A program made the translations under genes and the position numbers. Below the pieces are notes generated by a model. It saw nothing but the letters and a program-made list of their open reading frames with translations, ran no database searches and had not been told where the DNA came from. Shown here in pieces: positions 9,002 to 17,112 of a stretch of 64,000 nucleotides of DNA. The stretch is from Fusobacterium sp. FSA-380-WT-3A (GTDB taxonomy: Bacteria > Fusobacteriota > Fusobacteriia > Fusobacteriales > Fusobacteriaceae): contig NZ_JABAFQ010000001.1 in NCBI RefSeq assembly GCF_012843705.1, forward strand, positions 186,001 to 250,000, written 5' to 3'. The stretch's first letter is position 1. Each line of letters begins with the position of its first letter.

Positions 9002-9922
9002 ATGAGTATAAGTTTTTTTATAAAAAATTTGAAGGATAAAGAAAGTATAACTATAGAAAAAGTTTTGGAAATAGGAGAAAATATTTCACAATATACTTTA
9101 GATGAAGCTGATGAAAATATAGAAAAATTTTTAGATGAAAAATTAGAAAGTTTTGAATGTATTCTTCTTGGAGAAGAAGGAAAAAGTGCTAGAGGTTTTG
9201 AGATTTCATATAATAATAAAAATAAATATTATGGAATAAGGGTTTTTACCCCTTGTAGTATTGGAGATTGGGAAGTAGTATTTGATTTTGTTGAAAAGTT
9301 AGGAAAATTTTTAGAAAATAACAAAATAGTGAATGAGCATGGAGAAGAATATACTTTAGAAACTATTAGAGATTATCCATATATTGAAGATATAGAGTAT
9401 GGAATACAAAGTATAGAAGATAATCTTAAAGAAAAAGGAAGTGAAATTTCAAAAATTTATGGAATATATAGACCTATTTCTTTTAATAATGAGTTATTAG
9501 AAAGTATAAAAAATTCTGAAAAACCCATAGAAACTTTTAGTAAAATTATAACAGAAATTCAATATATAGATGCTTTCTCTGCTAATCAACGATTTTATAA
9601 AAATAATAATGAAGAGATATTTGGAGCTTATACTTTAACTGAAAGTGTAAGAATAATATTACCTTTTAAACCAAGTGTTGAATATGAGAACTTTGATATA
9701 GTAAAAAATGAAGATGTAAAATTTTGGAGATTAATTTTTGTAATTATAAATGGAAATCCAGATGATGAAAATTCTTATGAAATGCTTGGTGATGTAGATT
9801 ATACTAAGTTTATTGAAAGTTTACCTAAGGATAAGTACTCATTTATAGATGGAGAATATATTTTAGTAGAGCCATTAGAAAAAAACGAGATAGAGAAACT
9901 TTATAAATTATTAGGAGAATAA
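9002..9922 (+). CDS. DUF4299-like protein
   Basis: This 306-residue acidic protein opens with MSISFFIKNLKDKESITIEK, followed by alternating strands and helices. The opening and the overall length are those of DUF4299 proteins from Fusobacterium and streptococci. Function is unknown. The central ARGFEISYNNKNKYYGIRVF strand pair and a late FWRLIFVIING strand are also visible. The gene is coupled to its neighbours: GGAGG overlaps the end of the DUF4274 gene, and the next ATG is 1 bp after this stop. The family call is from memory of the opening motif and has not been searched. Confidence 0.55.
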   Translation: MSISFFIKNLKDKESITIEKVLEIGENISQYTLDEADENIEKFLDEKLESFECILLGEEGKSARGFEISYNNKNKYYGIRVFTPCSIGDWEVVFDFVEKLGKFLENNKIVNEHGEEYTLETIRDYPYIEDIEYGIQSIEDNLKEKGSEISKIYGIYRPISFNNELLESIKNSEKPIETFSKIITEIQYIDAFSANQRFYKNNNEEIFGAYTLTESVRIILPFKPSVEYENFDIVKNEDVKFWRLIFVIINGNPDDENSYEMLGDVDYTKFIESLPKDKYSFIDGEYILVEPLEKNEIEKLYKLLGE

Positions 9923-9923
9923 A

Positions 9924-10517
9924 ATGGTAAATATTGATGGAAATCTTGAATATATAAAAAAAGTGAAAGCTAGTGAAATAGATTGGACAAAACTTTTTGG
10001 AGCTTATAACTGTGGTAAAAAGATAGGAGAAGATATAAAAAATAATAATCTTCTTAATTTAGAAGTTTTGAAAAATATAGAAAGTAATATAGAACATCAA
10101 TCAACTTTTTGGACTTTAACTCCTTTTGTAATGATTTTTTTAACTCGTCAATTAGAAAAAGGATATGGGGATAAAAAGGAAGAATATTACCATATATTAA
10201 AAATCTATAAATTAATAGCAGAAACTATAAAAGATATAAAAAAAGAATTTTTTATTGAAGAGTCTATTGAGAATTTAGAAGTTTATCCAGATATGAAAAA
10301 TATTCTTAATATAGATTTAAAATTGGAAGATTTTGATGATGAAGAAGAATATATAGAAGCTCATTTTGAAGAAGAAGGCTTAGAAAAAGAATGCAATAGT
10401 GCCTTTTATTATACTAATTTTGTAGTAGAAAATAGTAAAGATATTATAGAAAAACTTTTATCAAATGATGATGAAAATATTAGAACTTTTGCAAAAGAAA
10501 TCTTAGAAAATTTATAG
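9924..10517 (+). CDS. Hypothetical immunity-type protein, 197 aa
   Basis: I do not recognise a family. The protein is acidic, mostly helical by pattern, and has a SEIDWTKLFGAYNCG segment near residue 20 and a FWTLTPFVMIFLTRQLE helix near residue 65; its end is a run of charged helices. There is no signal peptide or convincing membrane span. The ATG lies 1 bp after the DUF4299 stop, so the two are almost certainly co-translated. Location and size suggest another immunity or antitoxin protein, but that is inference only. Confidence 0.7.
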   Translation: MVNIDGNLEYIKKVKASEIDWTKLFGAYNCGKKIGEDIKNNNLLNLEVLKNIESNIEHQSTFWTLTPFVMIFLTRQLEKGYGDKKEEYYHILKIYKLIAETIKDIKKEFFIEESIENLEVYPDMKNILNIDLKLEDFDDEEEYIEAHFEEEGLEKECNSAFYYTNFVVENSKDIIEKLLSNDDENIRTFAKEILENL

Positions 10518-10530
10518 GAGGTATTTAATT

Positions 10531-10863
10531 ATGACAAAAAAATTAAATTCTGATTTTATATATTTAAAAGATATGTATAATGATGATTACTACCCAAGAT
10601 TTTTAGTAGATAAAGTAAAAGATTGTATAGTAGAAGTAGTTGAATTTTTAGAAAAAGAAGAGTATGAAGATTTAGAAGAAGTTCAAGAGAAACTTGATGA
10701 AATGACAGAAAAAATTAATGATTTACAAGAAGAGTTTGATGAAAACGATAGTGAGATAGAAACAGTAGCAAGAGATAGTATAGGAGTAACAGTAGGGAAA
10801 ATACTTGAATATTTTGACATAGACATAGATATAGAAGAAGCTATAAGAGAAAGAGATTGGTAA
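10531..10863 (+). CDS. DUF5713 family protein
   Basis: This small acidic helical protein (110 aa) contains FIYLKDMYNDDYYPRFLVDK near the N-terminus, the hallmark of DUF5713, then a predicted long helix with heptad-like E and L spacing (about residues 35-75) and a C-terminal EAIRERDW. No catalytic residues are apparent. The gene has a GGAGG site 8 bp upstream and sits 13 bp behind the previous gene. DUF5713 members occur widely as single genes in accessory regions; a protein-binding role is plausible, not shown. Confidence 0.7.
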   Translation: MTKKLNSDFIYLKDMYNDDYYPRFLVDKVKDCIVEVVEFLEKEEYEDLEEVQEKLDEMTEKINDLQEEFDENDSEIETVARDSIGVTVGKILEYFDIDIDIEEAIRERDW

Positions 10864-10897
10864 TAAATATAAAAATATATAATGAGAAGGATTAAAA

Positions 10898-11422
10898 ATG
10901 ATTTTATTAGTGGTAGATACTCAAAAATTATTAGTAAATAAAAACTTATATAACTTTGAAAGTTTTATAGAAAATATAAAAAAATTGATAAATATAGCAA
11001 GAGAAAATAAAAAAGAAATTGTCTATATAATACATGATGATGGAGCAGATAGTGAACTTACTCAAGGAAAAATAGGTTTTGAAATTTATGAAGAATTTAA
11101 ATCTAAAGACAAGGAAAAAATTTTTATAAAAACTGTGAATAGTGCATTTAAAGATACAGGGTTAAAAGAATATTTAAAGGATAAAAATGAAAAAGAAATA
11201 ATAGTGGTAGGACTTCAAACTGATAAATGTATTGATGCTACAATTAAAAGTGGGTTTGAGAATAATTTTAAAATATATTTTACTAAAGAAACTAATTCAA
11301 CAGTGGACAACGAGTATTTATCTGGAGAAAAAACAGTTAAATATTATAATAATTTTATTTGGAATAATAGATATGGAAAATTAATTTCTATGGAAGAAGC
11401 TATAAATAAATTAAAAAGTTAA
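10898..11422 (+). CDS. Isochorismatase-family cysteine hydrolase
   Basis: The isochorismatase fold is recognisable: ILLVVDTQ at the N-terminus gives the catalytic Asp7, FIKTVNSAF gives Lys78, and GLQTDKCIDAT gives the nucleophile Cys111, so the D-K-C triad is complete. Members hydrolyse amides such as nicotinamide or ureidoacrylate, or related small substrates. The specificity of this 174-residue member cannot be told. It is probably an active cytosolic enzyme. A structured intergenic leader follows it. Confidence 0.85.
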   Translation: MILLVVDTQKLLVNKNLYNFESFIENIKKLINIARENKKEIVYIIHDDGADSELTQGKIGFEIYEEFKSKDKEKIFIKTVNSAFKDTGLKEYLKDKNEKEIIVVGLQTDKCIDATIKSGFENNFKIYFTKETNSTVDNEYLSGEKTVKYYNNFIWNNRYGKLISMEEAINKLKS

Positions 11423-11482
11423 TTAATCTTATAAAATTCTTAAGTTGAATAAAGAGAAAAATATCCAAATTAAAAAGAGGTG

Positions 11483-11547
11483 ATGCTTATGACATTGATT
11501 GTTCTTTAATTTAAAATAAGGAACAGCTTTGTCATGGGCATTTTTTT
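11483..11547 (+). promoter_or_regulatory. Leader hairpin with terminator-like T-run before the 11.56-kb gene
   Basis: A 12-bp stem pairs 11483-11494 with 11530-11541 (two G-U pairs). It continues upward through GTTC/GAAC at 11501-11504 and 11521-11524, and is followed by seven T. It is preceded by AGAGGTGATGC and followed by GGAGGGATTATG, the ribosome-binding site and start of the next gene. The same layout with a different stem sequence occurs at 39933-39986. It could be an intrinsic terminator, an attenuator, or both. A very short frame (ATG at 11490, stop at 11508-11510) lies in the 5' arm and loop. Confidence 0.65.
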
Positions 11548-11559
11548 ATAGGAGGGATT

Positions 11560-12258
11560 ATGGAAAATGTAAAATTTTTTCCTGATTATAAAGATGTTTT
11601 TATAGATGAAAAATTAAAATATTATTTTAAGCCTATTTGTACAATAGGAGATTATCATTTTTTAACAATTGATGGAATCTTTTGCATAAAGTCCTATAAA
11701 TTTTCTGAAAATTATTATTTTGGGTTTAAATTAAAAAATGGTAAGTATGAGTTTTTAGGAAATATAGATTGTTTTGGAAAAAATGATGTGGAAAGACTTT
11801 ATGAAATTTTAGAAAGAGATTTTGAAGAAAATAAAAAATATTATCTTGATAAAAAAATAAAAATAGCAAATTATGTAGAAAATATTTTAAATAAAATAGA
11901 GGGAATAATTTTTGAAGAAGAGCAAGATTTAGAATATTATATTGAAAGTTTTTATTGTTACAATATGGCAAAATATTATTATGAGTTAAAAGAAAAAGTT
12001 GTATCTGTCAAAGCTCTTACAGAAAATTATGGAATAACTCCTGAAGATGAATTGCTTATAGATAAAGAAGAGCTAAAAAATTGTTTGGGAGATTTTTTTG
12101 TTAATATTGAAGATGAATTGGAATTGACACCAGCACCTACTGAGGATATGTGTGTAATGGGAATAGAGATTATACCATTTACAATGTGGGGAGAAATAAT
12201 AGGACTTTTATATGATGAAAAAGAAGATATTATATATTTAAGAGAACAACATTCATAA
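11560..12258 (+). CDS. Hypothetical protein, 232 aa
   Basis: I recognise no family. The sequence is acidic and aromatic-rich, with IGDYHFLTIDGIFCIKSYKF near residues 27-46, a long central charged helix (about 85-145), and a C-terminal strand-like region with MGIEIIPFTMWGEIIG. There is no export signal. Unlike most genes around it, it has its own leader containing a strong hairpin, so its expression may be separately controlled. GGAGGGATT precedes the ATG. It fits the immunity array by size and composition only. Confidence 0.72.
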   Translation: MENVKFFPDYKDVFIDEKLKYYFKPICTIGDYHFLTIDGIFCIKSYKFSENYYFGFKLKNGKYEFLGNIDCFGKNDVERLYEILERDFEENKKYYLDKKIKIANYVENILNKIEGIIFEEEQDLEYYIESFYCYNMAKYYYELKEKVVSVKALTENYGITPEDELLIDKEELKNCLGDFFVNIEDELELTPAPTEDMCVMGIEIIPFTMWGEIIGLLYDEKEDIIYLREQHS

Positions 12259-12268
12259 GGAGGATTCT

Positions 12269-13423
12269 ATGAGTTATGATTTAATGGCATTTGAGATTTC
12301 AAAAGCACCAAAGGATAGAGAAGAATTTTTAAAATGGTATGATGAGCAGACAGAGTGGGGAGAAGAACATGATTATGATGATATAAATGTTTCATCAGAA
12401 AAACTTCAAGCTTTTTACAAAGAGATGATAAAAACTTTTCCTCCTATGGATGGGGAAGATAGCCCAAATGATGAAGAAATGGAAAATAATCCAGAATTAG
12501 AAGATTATTTAACAGATTATTGTATAGGTTATGATGTGATATACCTTGCATTTCCATGGAGTAAAGATGAAGAAGCATATAATTTAATGAAAAAACTTTG
12601 TGAAAAATATCAAGTGGGATTTTTTGATGTAAGTGGAGATGGAGAGATTTTTTATTGGGATAAAGGAGAAGAAAATATGCAAGAAGTTGTAAATAATAAT
12701 TGGCAAGAGATGTATGAAAGAAATAAAGAAAAATTAAGATGCAAGGTTGATTTAGAAAGTTATTTTAATGAAAAGAAAATTGGAGAAATGGAAGTTGATA
12801 TTTTAGATATTGGAGAGGTAAACTTACCTACTGGAGAAATTTTAGCTTGTGACCCATTGGTAGATTTAATGGACGCAAGAACATTTATTCAAAAAGTTCC
12901 TGTTGGAAAATATCCTATAAAAATATCAGTAGTTCTAAGTAAAGATTATGGAGATAGATATGCTTGTGTAAAAGTGGAATTCAATAAAAATAAACCAATA
13001 GTTTATGAATTAGCTATGACAGGAGTTGAAGAAAATTTAGATGAGGCTAAAGAAGATGAGTTTTATGGTTTTGGTGTAGATGCTGGAATGGGTTGTGTTG
13101 TAGATAAAAAAACTCAAGAGGAATATATAAAATATTGGGAAAAACTTGAAGAAGAGGAAGAAGCAGATAATCCATTTGATGATATATTTGATGATTTATT
13201 GATAGAAAATGCTAAGAAATATCCTAAATATCAAAGAGAGTATGGAGATTGGGTAAATTGGACAATTCCTAATACAGAGTTAAATATTCCAATTTTTGCA
13301 TCAGGTTGGGGAGATGGATATTATCCATGTTATTTTGGATATGATGAAAATGGAGAAATTTGTGGATTTTATATCCATTTTATAGATATTGAAAAAGAAT
13401 ATTCTGAAGAAGAGGAAGAGTAA
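12269..13423 (+). CDS. Two-domain protein: MSYDLMAF-type N-terminal domain fused to DUF4241
   Basis: Residues 1-140 start MSYDLMAFEISKAP and have a GYDVIYLAFPWS strand, a module seen alone in small hypothetical proteins. Residues 180-290 contain LPTGEILACDPLVDL and VPVGKYPIKISVVL, the core of DUF4241. A C-terminal 80-residue acidic segment ends with GWGDGYYPCYFGYD. DUF4241 proteins are usually stand-alone and uncharacterised, so the fusion is notable. It is 10 bp behind the preceding gene with AAGGAGG, and its TAA is 1 bp before the macrodomain gene. Confidence 0.72.
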   Translation: MSYDLMAFEISKAPKDREEFLKWYDEQTEWGEEHDYDDINVSSEKLQAFYKEMIKTFPPMDGEDSPNDEEMENNPELEDYLTDYCIGYDVIYLAFPWSKDEEAYNLMKKLCEKYQVGFFDVSGDGEIFYWDKGEENMQEVVNNNWQEMYERNKEKLRCKVDLESYFNEKKIGEMEVDILDIGEVNLPTGEILACDPLVDLMDARTFIQKVPVGKYPIKISVVLSKDYGDRYACVKVEFNKNKPIVYELAMTGVEENLDEAKEDEFYGFGVDAGMGCVVDKKTQEEYIKYWEKLEEEEEADNPFDDIFDDLLIENAKKYPKYQREYGDWVNWTIPNTELNIPIFASGWGDGYYPCYFGYDENGEICGFYIHFIDIEKEYSEEEEE

Positions 13424-13424
13424 A

Positions 13425-13853
13425 ATGAAATATAAAATAATTCAAGATGATGTGTTTAATCATAAAGATTGTTATTATGCTCATTGCATAAGTAGAGATT
13501 ATGCACTTGGAGCTGGAATAGCTGTTGAATTTAATAGAAGATATAATATGAAAAAAATTCTAATAGAACTTTCTAAAGAAAAACCAGAAACTTTAAAAGA
13601 AAAATGTATTGAAGTAGATAATGTATTTAATTTAATAACTAAAGATAGATATTGGCAAATACCTAGTTATAAATCTTTAGAAGAATCATTAATAGAAATG
13701 AGAGAAAAAATATCTGAAAACAAAAATATAAAAAGATTGGTTATGCCTAAAATAGGTTGTGGACTTGATAGATTATCATGGGATAAAGTTGAACCTATGA
13801 TAAAAGATATTTTTAAAGATTTAGATATTGAAATAGTGGTGTGTTATTTATAA
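13425..13853 (+). CDS. Macrodomain ADP-ribosyl hydrolase, TARG1/OARD1-like
   Basis: This 142-residue protein is a compact macrodomain of the ALC1/TARG1 class: AHCISRDYALGAGIAVEF (residues 19-36) forms the ADP-ribose loop, LITKDRYW supplies Lys73, and KIGCGLDRLSWD supplies Asp115. The Lys and Asp correspond to the catalytic pair of human TARG1, which removes ADP-ribose from glutamate; bacterial relatives (DarG type) also act on ADP-ribosylated DNA bases. The start is the ATG one base after the upstream stop; a longer reading overlaps that gene. A plausible role is to reverse ADP-ribosylation by an incoming toxin. No DarT-type transferase is adjacent. Confidence 0.85.
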   Translation: MKYKIIQDDVFNHKDCYYAHCISRDYALGAGIAVEFNRRYNMKKILIELSKEKPETLKEKCIEVDNVFNLITKDRYWQIPSYKSLEESLIEMREKISENKNIKRLVMPKIGCGLDRLSWDKVEPMIKDIFKDLDIEIVVCYL

Positions 13854-13867
13854 ATCAAGGAGGAGTT

Positions 13868-14215
13868 ATGAATAAAGAATTTGAAGAAAAAATAAAACCA
13901 TTTTTTTGGGTAGAACATGATAATTCATATTCAGTTTGTTTAACAGTAGGGGAATATTTACAAGAAGTATTTGATACTCGTGAAGAAGAGGGATTTGAAG
14001 GAAATGGATATGATTGGGCTAGTTTAGCAAAAGTATTTTTAGATGAAAAATGTCCAGAGTTACAAGAGAAGGTTGATTTTGACCCAGAGGGAAGTATGTT
14101 TGTAGCATATTCAGAAGATAAAGATTCTTTAATTGAATTTATTTGTAAATTTAAAGAAAGTTGTGAAAATAGAGAGGAGATTTTAGATTTATTTAGTAGA
14201 GCAGAATTAGATTAG
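13868..14215 (+). CDS. Immunity protein 51 (Imm51) family
   Basis: The 115-residue sequence contains FDTREEEGFEGNGYDWASLA (about residues 36-55), then FDPEGSMFVAYS and a terminal FSRAELD, all hallmark segments of Imm51. Members are cytoplasmic immunity proteins found beside polymorphic toxins and in immunity arrays. The start is the ATG 5 bp after AAGGAGGAG; an earlier in-frame start would overlap the macrodomain gene. The toxin partner is not present in the window. Confidence 0.85.
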   Translation: MNKEFEEKIKPFFWVEHDNSYSVCLTVGEYLQEVFDTREEEGFEGNGYDWASLAKVFLDEKCPELQEKVDFDPEGSMFVAYSEDKDSLIEFICKFKESCENREEILDLFSRAELD

Positions 14216-14244
14216 AAATTTTAAATATGCTTTAAGGAGTTAAT

Positions 14245-14883
14245 ATGAAGTGTAGAGGAGCTAATTTAAGAAAAAAAATAGTAGAAAATTATGAAGTTAT
14301 TCCAGTATTGCATACAGTTTTGTTAAATGGACAAAAAAAATATAGTGATGCAGAAGCTATTATAAAAAATGAATATTATATTTTTAAAGTTATTGACAAA
14401 AATAACAATGAAGTTAAAATAATTCAGTGTGGAATGGGAGCAGCAAGAGATTTTTTAAAATATTTAAATCATCCAGGACTTCCTATATTCAATCCGATAA
14501 AAAGTGAAAATATAGATCTTAAACAAAAGAGCAATAAAAAAATAATAAATAACAGTAGTGATGAGTGGAATTCAACAGCAAAACAGCTTTATAATGCAAT
14601 AATGTGGATTATTATTTTATGGAATTCTAAACCTGAAACAGTAATATTTAAATTTAAAGATGATATTATAAAATATAGAAAATACAAACCTTTTGATTTT
14701 ATTATTTTAAGAGTAAATAATCTTTTAAAAAAAGATAGAAGTGGAAAAACTTTAACAGAAAAGATAAATAGTTTGAAAGCTAAAAATAAAATAAAAAAAG
14801 ATATTTGTGATTTTTCTTTATTGAATAAAGAAATAGAACGAATTAAAAATGAAACAGGAAAAGAAATAAAATCTTATTTTTAA
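14245..14883 (+). CDS. Hypothetical protein, 212 aa
   Basis: No family is recognised. Unlike its strongly acidic neighbours this protein is basic, rich in Lys, Asn and Ile, with GMGAARDFLKYLNHPGLP near residues 72-89 and a hydrophobic helix LYNAIMWIIILWNS near residues 115-130. This different composition suggests a separate origin, perhaps a recent insertion. It has AAGGAG before the ATG and is followed 19 bp later by the Imm22-like gene. It could be an immunity protein for an acidic toxin domain, but there is no direct evidence. Confidence 0.65.
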   Translation: MKCRGANLRKKIVENYEVIPVLHTVLLNGQKKYSDAEAIIKNEYYIFKVIDKNNNEVKIIQCGMGAARDFLKYLNHPGLPIFNPIKSENIDLKQKSNKKIINNSSDEWNSTAKQLYNAIMWIIILWNSKPETVIFKFKDDIIKYRKYKPFDFIILRVNNLLKKDRSGKTLTEKINSLKAKNKIKKDICDFSLLNKEIERIKNETGKEIKSYF

Positions 14884-14902
14884 TAAAAAAGGAGGTAGTA
14901 CT

Positions 14903-15451
14903 ATGATTGAGAAATTATGTGAAAGAAAAGCTGGTTATTTAGGATTTTGGGCAGGAAATTTTAAAGATGTAGAAGATTTCTATAAATATATTCAATCATT
15001 TTACTGTATTTTTGAAGGAGAAGAAGACGAATATAATCCTGAATATAATTTTTTAGAAAAAGATTTTAATAAAGAGTTAGAAAAAATCTTTTCTGTAGAA
15101 AGAGAGTGGAAAGAAAAATTTGAAGAGATGTTTGAAGAATACTTTAATAGATTTGAATATGATTTTGGAGTAACTTTTGATGAGGATTTTCAAGTGTGTG
15201 GAAGTAGTGAAGAGCCAACAGATGAATTAGAAGTTTTATTTAAAGATTGGGAGGAGTTAATTGAGCCTATAAAAAAATTCTTAGGAAAAGATAAATTTGA
15301 TAAAAAATATAATTGTTTCTTTGGAATACCCTCTTGTAAATATAGTGGAGTTATTCCAAAAATCTCTAATGAATGGGGAGAGCTTGAGTTTTTAGGAAAT
15401 GTAGAAGAAAATACTTTTTCAAATGATATAGCAGAAGAGTATAATTGTTAA
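14903..15451 (+). CDS. Immunity protein 22-like (DUF4284-type) protein
   Basis: Residues 13-35 read LGFWAGNFKDVEDFYKYIQ, which resembles the opening strand-helix of Imm22 (formerly DUF4284), where a W-x-GNF motif is followed by an acidic helix. The middle contains FEYDFGVTFDEDFQV, again like the family, and the end is longer than usual (182 aa). GGAGG lies 7 bp before the ATG. It is cytoplasmic by composition. The assignment is from motif recognition and moderate only. Confidence 0.6.
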   Translation: MIEKLCERKAGYLGFWAGNFKDVEDFYKYIQSFYCIFEGEEDEYNPEYNFLEKDFNKELEKIFSVEREWKEKFEEMFEEYFNRFEYDFGVTFDEDFQVCGSSEEPTDELEVLFKDWEELIEPIKKFLGKDKFDKKYNCFFGIPSCKYSGVIPKISNEWGELEFLGNVEENTFSNDIAEEYNC

Positions 15452-15466
15452 AAGGAAAGTGATACT

Positions 15467-16231
15467 ATGGTAGAAATGAGTGAATTAGCAAAGGAATTTG
15501 TGGAGTTTTTTGACTGTGAATATGAATATTTTCCTAAAAATACCTATGAAGAAATATTGGAAAAGTTTGAAAAATATGTAGAGGAGGGAAAAGAAAAAGG
15601 ATATTTCCCTGTTATTGTAACAGTAGATGAGACACTTTTAGAAAGTTTTTCTTTTAATATATCAGATGATGAAGAATTTAATATAGAAGATGTAAGAGAA
15701 TATAGGAAAAGATATATTTCTTCTATTTATTCAGAGGGTGGAGAAAATATATTGAGTGATTTAATAAATAGAAGAAAAGATGAAGCTGAAGATGACGAAA
15801 TGGATTGGGAAGAGGAAATATTAGGAGAGTTTGAAGATAGTGGAGAGGATAAACTTAACTCTCCAATAGGATTTTTAGATTATAGAACAGAAAAACCTGT
15901 TGAATTATTTATAGTAAAAGTTCCTGTAAAAAATCCTTGGGAGATTTTTGCTTGGTTACCAATGGGAAATTGGAATGAGTGTCCTACTACATCAGAACAT
16001 ATGGCAGTATCAAGATATTGGTTTGAAAAATATAGAGCTATACCAATTAGTATGACTCATGATGTATTGGAATATAGAGTGGAAAAAGTTATAAAAACAG
16101 AAAAAGAAGCTATGGAAGTGGCAGAAGAGATGTATGGATATTGTCCTGATGTAGACCAAAGTTATGACACTCTTGGATTATTAGCTGGTAGTTTAGTAGA
16201 TTCTAGTGTTTGGTATTTCTGGTGGGATTAG
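15467..16231 (+). CDS. DUF4253 domain protein
   Basis: The C-terminal half (residues 135-254) has the DUF4253 pattern in order: the GNWNECP turn, WFEKYRAIPISMTHDVLE, a helix with EAMEVAEEMYGYCPDVDQ, and the terminal WYFWWD. The N-terminal 130 residues are acidic and unassigned. DUF4253 is widespread in actinobacterial and firmicute accessory regions and is often listed among immunity-type domains; no activity is known. A GGAAAG site precedes the ATG. The next gene starts 11 bp after this stop. Confidence 0.75.
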   Translation: MVEMSELAKEFVEFFDCEYEYFPKNTYEEILEKFEKYVEEGKEKGYFPVIVTVDETLLESFSFNISDDEEFNIEDVREYRKRYISSIYSEGGENILSDLINRRKDEAEDDEMDWEEEILGEFEDSGEDKLNSPIGFLDYRTEKPVELFIVKVPVKNPWEIFAWLPMGNWNECPTTSEHMAVSRYWFEKYRAIPISMTHDVLEYRVEKVIKTEKEAMEVAEEMYGYCPDVDQSYDTLGLLAGSLVDSSVWYFWWD

Positions 16232-16242
16232 AGGTGGTTAAT

Positions 16243-17097
16243 ATGCTAGATAAAAAAGAATTAGAACCTTTAAAAAGAAATGCAATAGTAATAAATTATG
16301 ATGAAGAAAATAATGAAAAAGTCCCTAAAGGAAGTTCAAAAATTGGGGGAAAACCTGATTTACCAAAAGATTTTCAATGGTATTACTACAATGGAGAAGA
16401 TTATAAAAAAAGAGTTGCAAATAGACCACTTTCATTTTTAATGCAAATTAATTGTGAAGAGGTACATAAATATGATAAAGAAAGTCTTTTGCCAGAAAAG
16501 GGAATACTATATTTCTTCTATGAGTTGCTGACTATGACTTGGGGATTTTCTCCTAATGATAGGGGAAGTGCAAGAGTTTTCTATTATGATGGAGAGATAG
16601 AAGATTTAGTGTCTACTGATTTTCCAGAGGATATGGAAAAAGATTGTATAATTCCTGAAGCTAAAATAGATTTTGAAAGTATGAATGATTATCCTATTGA
16701 CTTTTTAGATTACTATGATGATGAAGATAGTGATGAGGAAATGGAAAGAAAAGAGAAAGAGTTTGAAAAAGATTTAGATGAGTTAGGATATAAAACTGAT
16801 ACCACAAAACTTTTAGGACACCCAGAACTTATCCAAGGAGAGTATTTTGAAGAGTGTGAGGGAGTTGCTAGGAAAAATCTTTATTATGGCTCTGCACCTA
16901 TAAAATATGGAGATTTAAAAGATGAGATAATAGAAAATGCTAAGGATTGGATATTACTTATGCAAATGAGTGAGTTTGAATTTGAAGATTATGGATTGTA
17001 TTTTGGAGATAGTGGAAAGATATATTTTAATATTAGAAAAGAGGATTTAAAAAATAGAAACTTTGATAATGTATGGCTAATTCTTCAATGTTACTAG
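16243..17097 (+). CDS. DUF1963 (YwqG-like) protein, second copy
   Basis: The pattern parallels the 6.9-kb gene: SSKIGGKPDLPKDF, then PLSFLMQINCEEVH, GHPELIQGEYFEECEG, WILLMQMSEFEFED, and a closing FGDSGKIYFNIRKEDL. At 284 residues it is full length. The start is this ATG, preceded by GAGGTGG 6 bp away; a longer reading would overlap the DUF4253 gene. Divergence from the first copy argues for separate acquisition or old duplication with different partners. It is a soluble protein without known activity. Confidence 0.8.
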   Translation: MLDKKELEPLKRNAIVINYDEENNEKVPKGSSKIGGKPDLPKDFQWYYYNGEDYKKRVANRPLSFLMQINCEEVHKYDKESLLPEKGILYFFYELLTMTWGFSPNDRGSARVFYYDGEIEDLVSTDFPEDMEKDCIIPEAKIDFESMNDYPIDFLDYYDDEDSDEEMERKEKEFEKDLDELGYKTDTTKLLGHPELIQGEYFEECEGVARKNLYYGSAPIKYGDLKDEIIENAKDWILLMQMSEFEFEDYGLYFGDSGKIYFNIRKEDLKNRNFDNVWLILQCY

Positions 17098-17112
17098 GAA
17101 AAGGAGGTTTTT

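Noticed and set aside
11490-11510. Leader peptide coding frame inside the hairpin at 11.5 kb as an amino-acid attenuator
   Set aside because: Only six codons, with no run of one amino acid, and the corresponding frame in the other copy encodes unrelated residues; mentioned only as part of the hairpin observation.
12186-12206. Another AATAGGACTTTTATAT sequence like the motif around the recombinase
   Set aside because: It lies within a coding sequence (codons for IIGLLY), has no inverted partner, and is expected by chance in AT-rich genes; it does warn against over-reading the motif.
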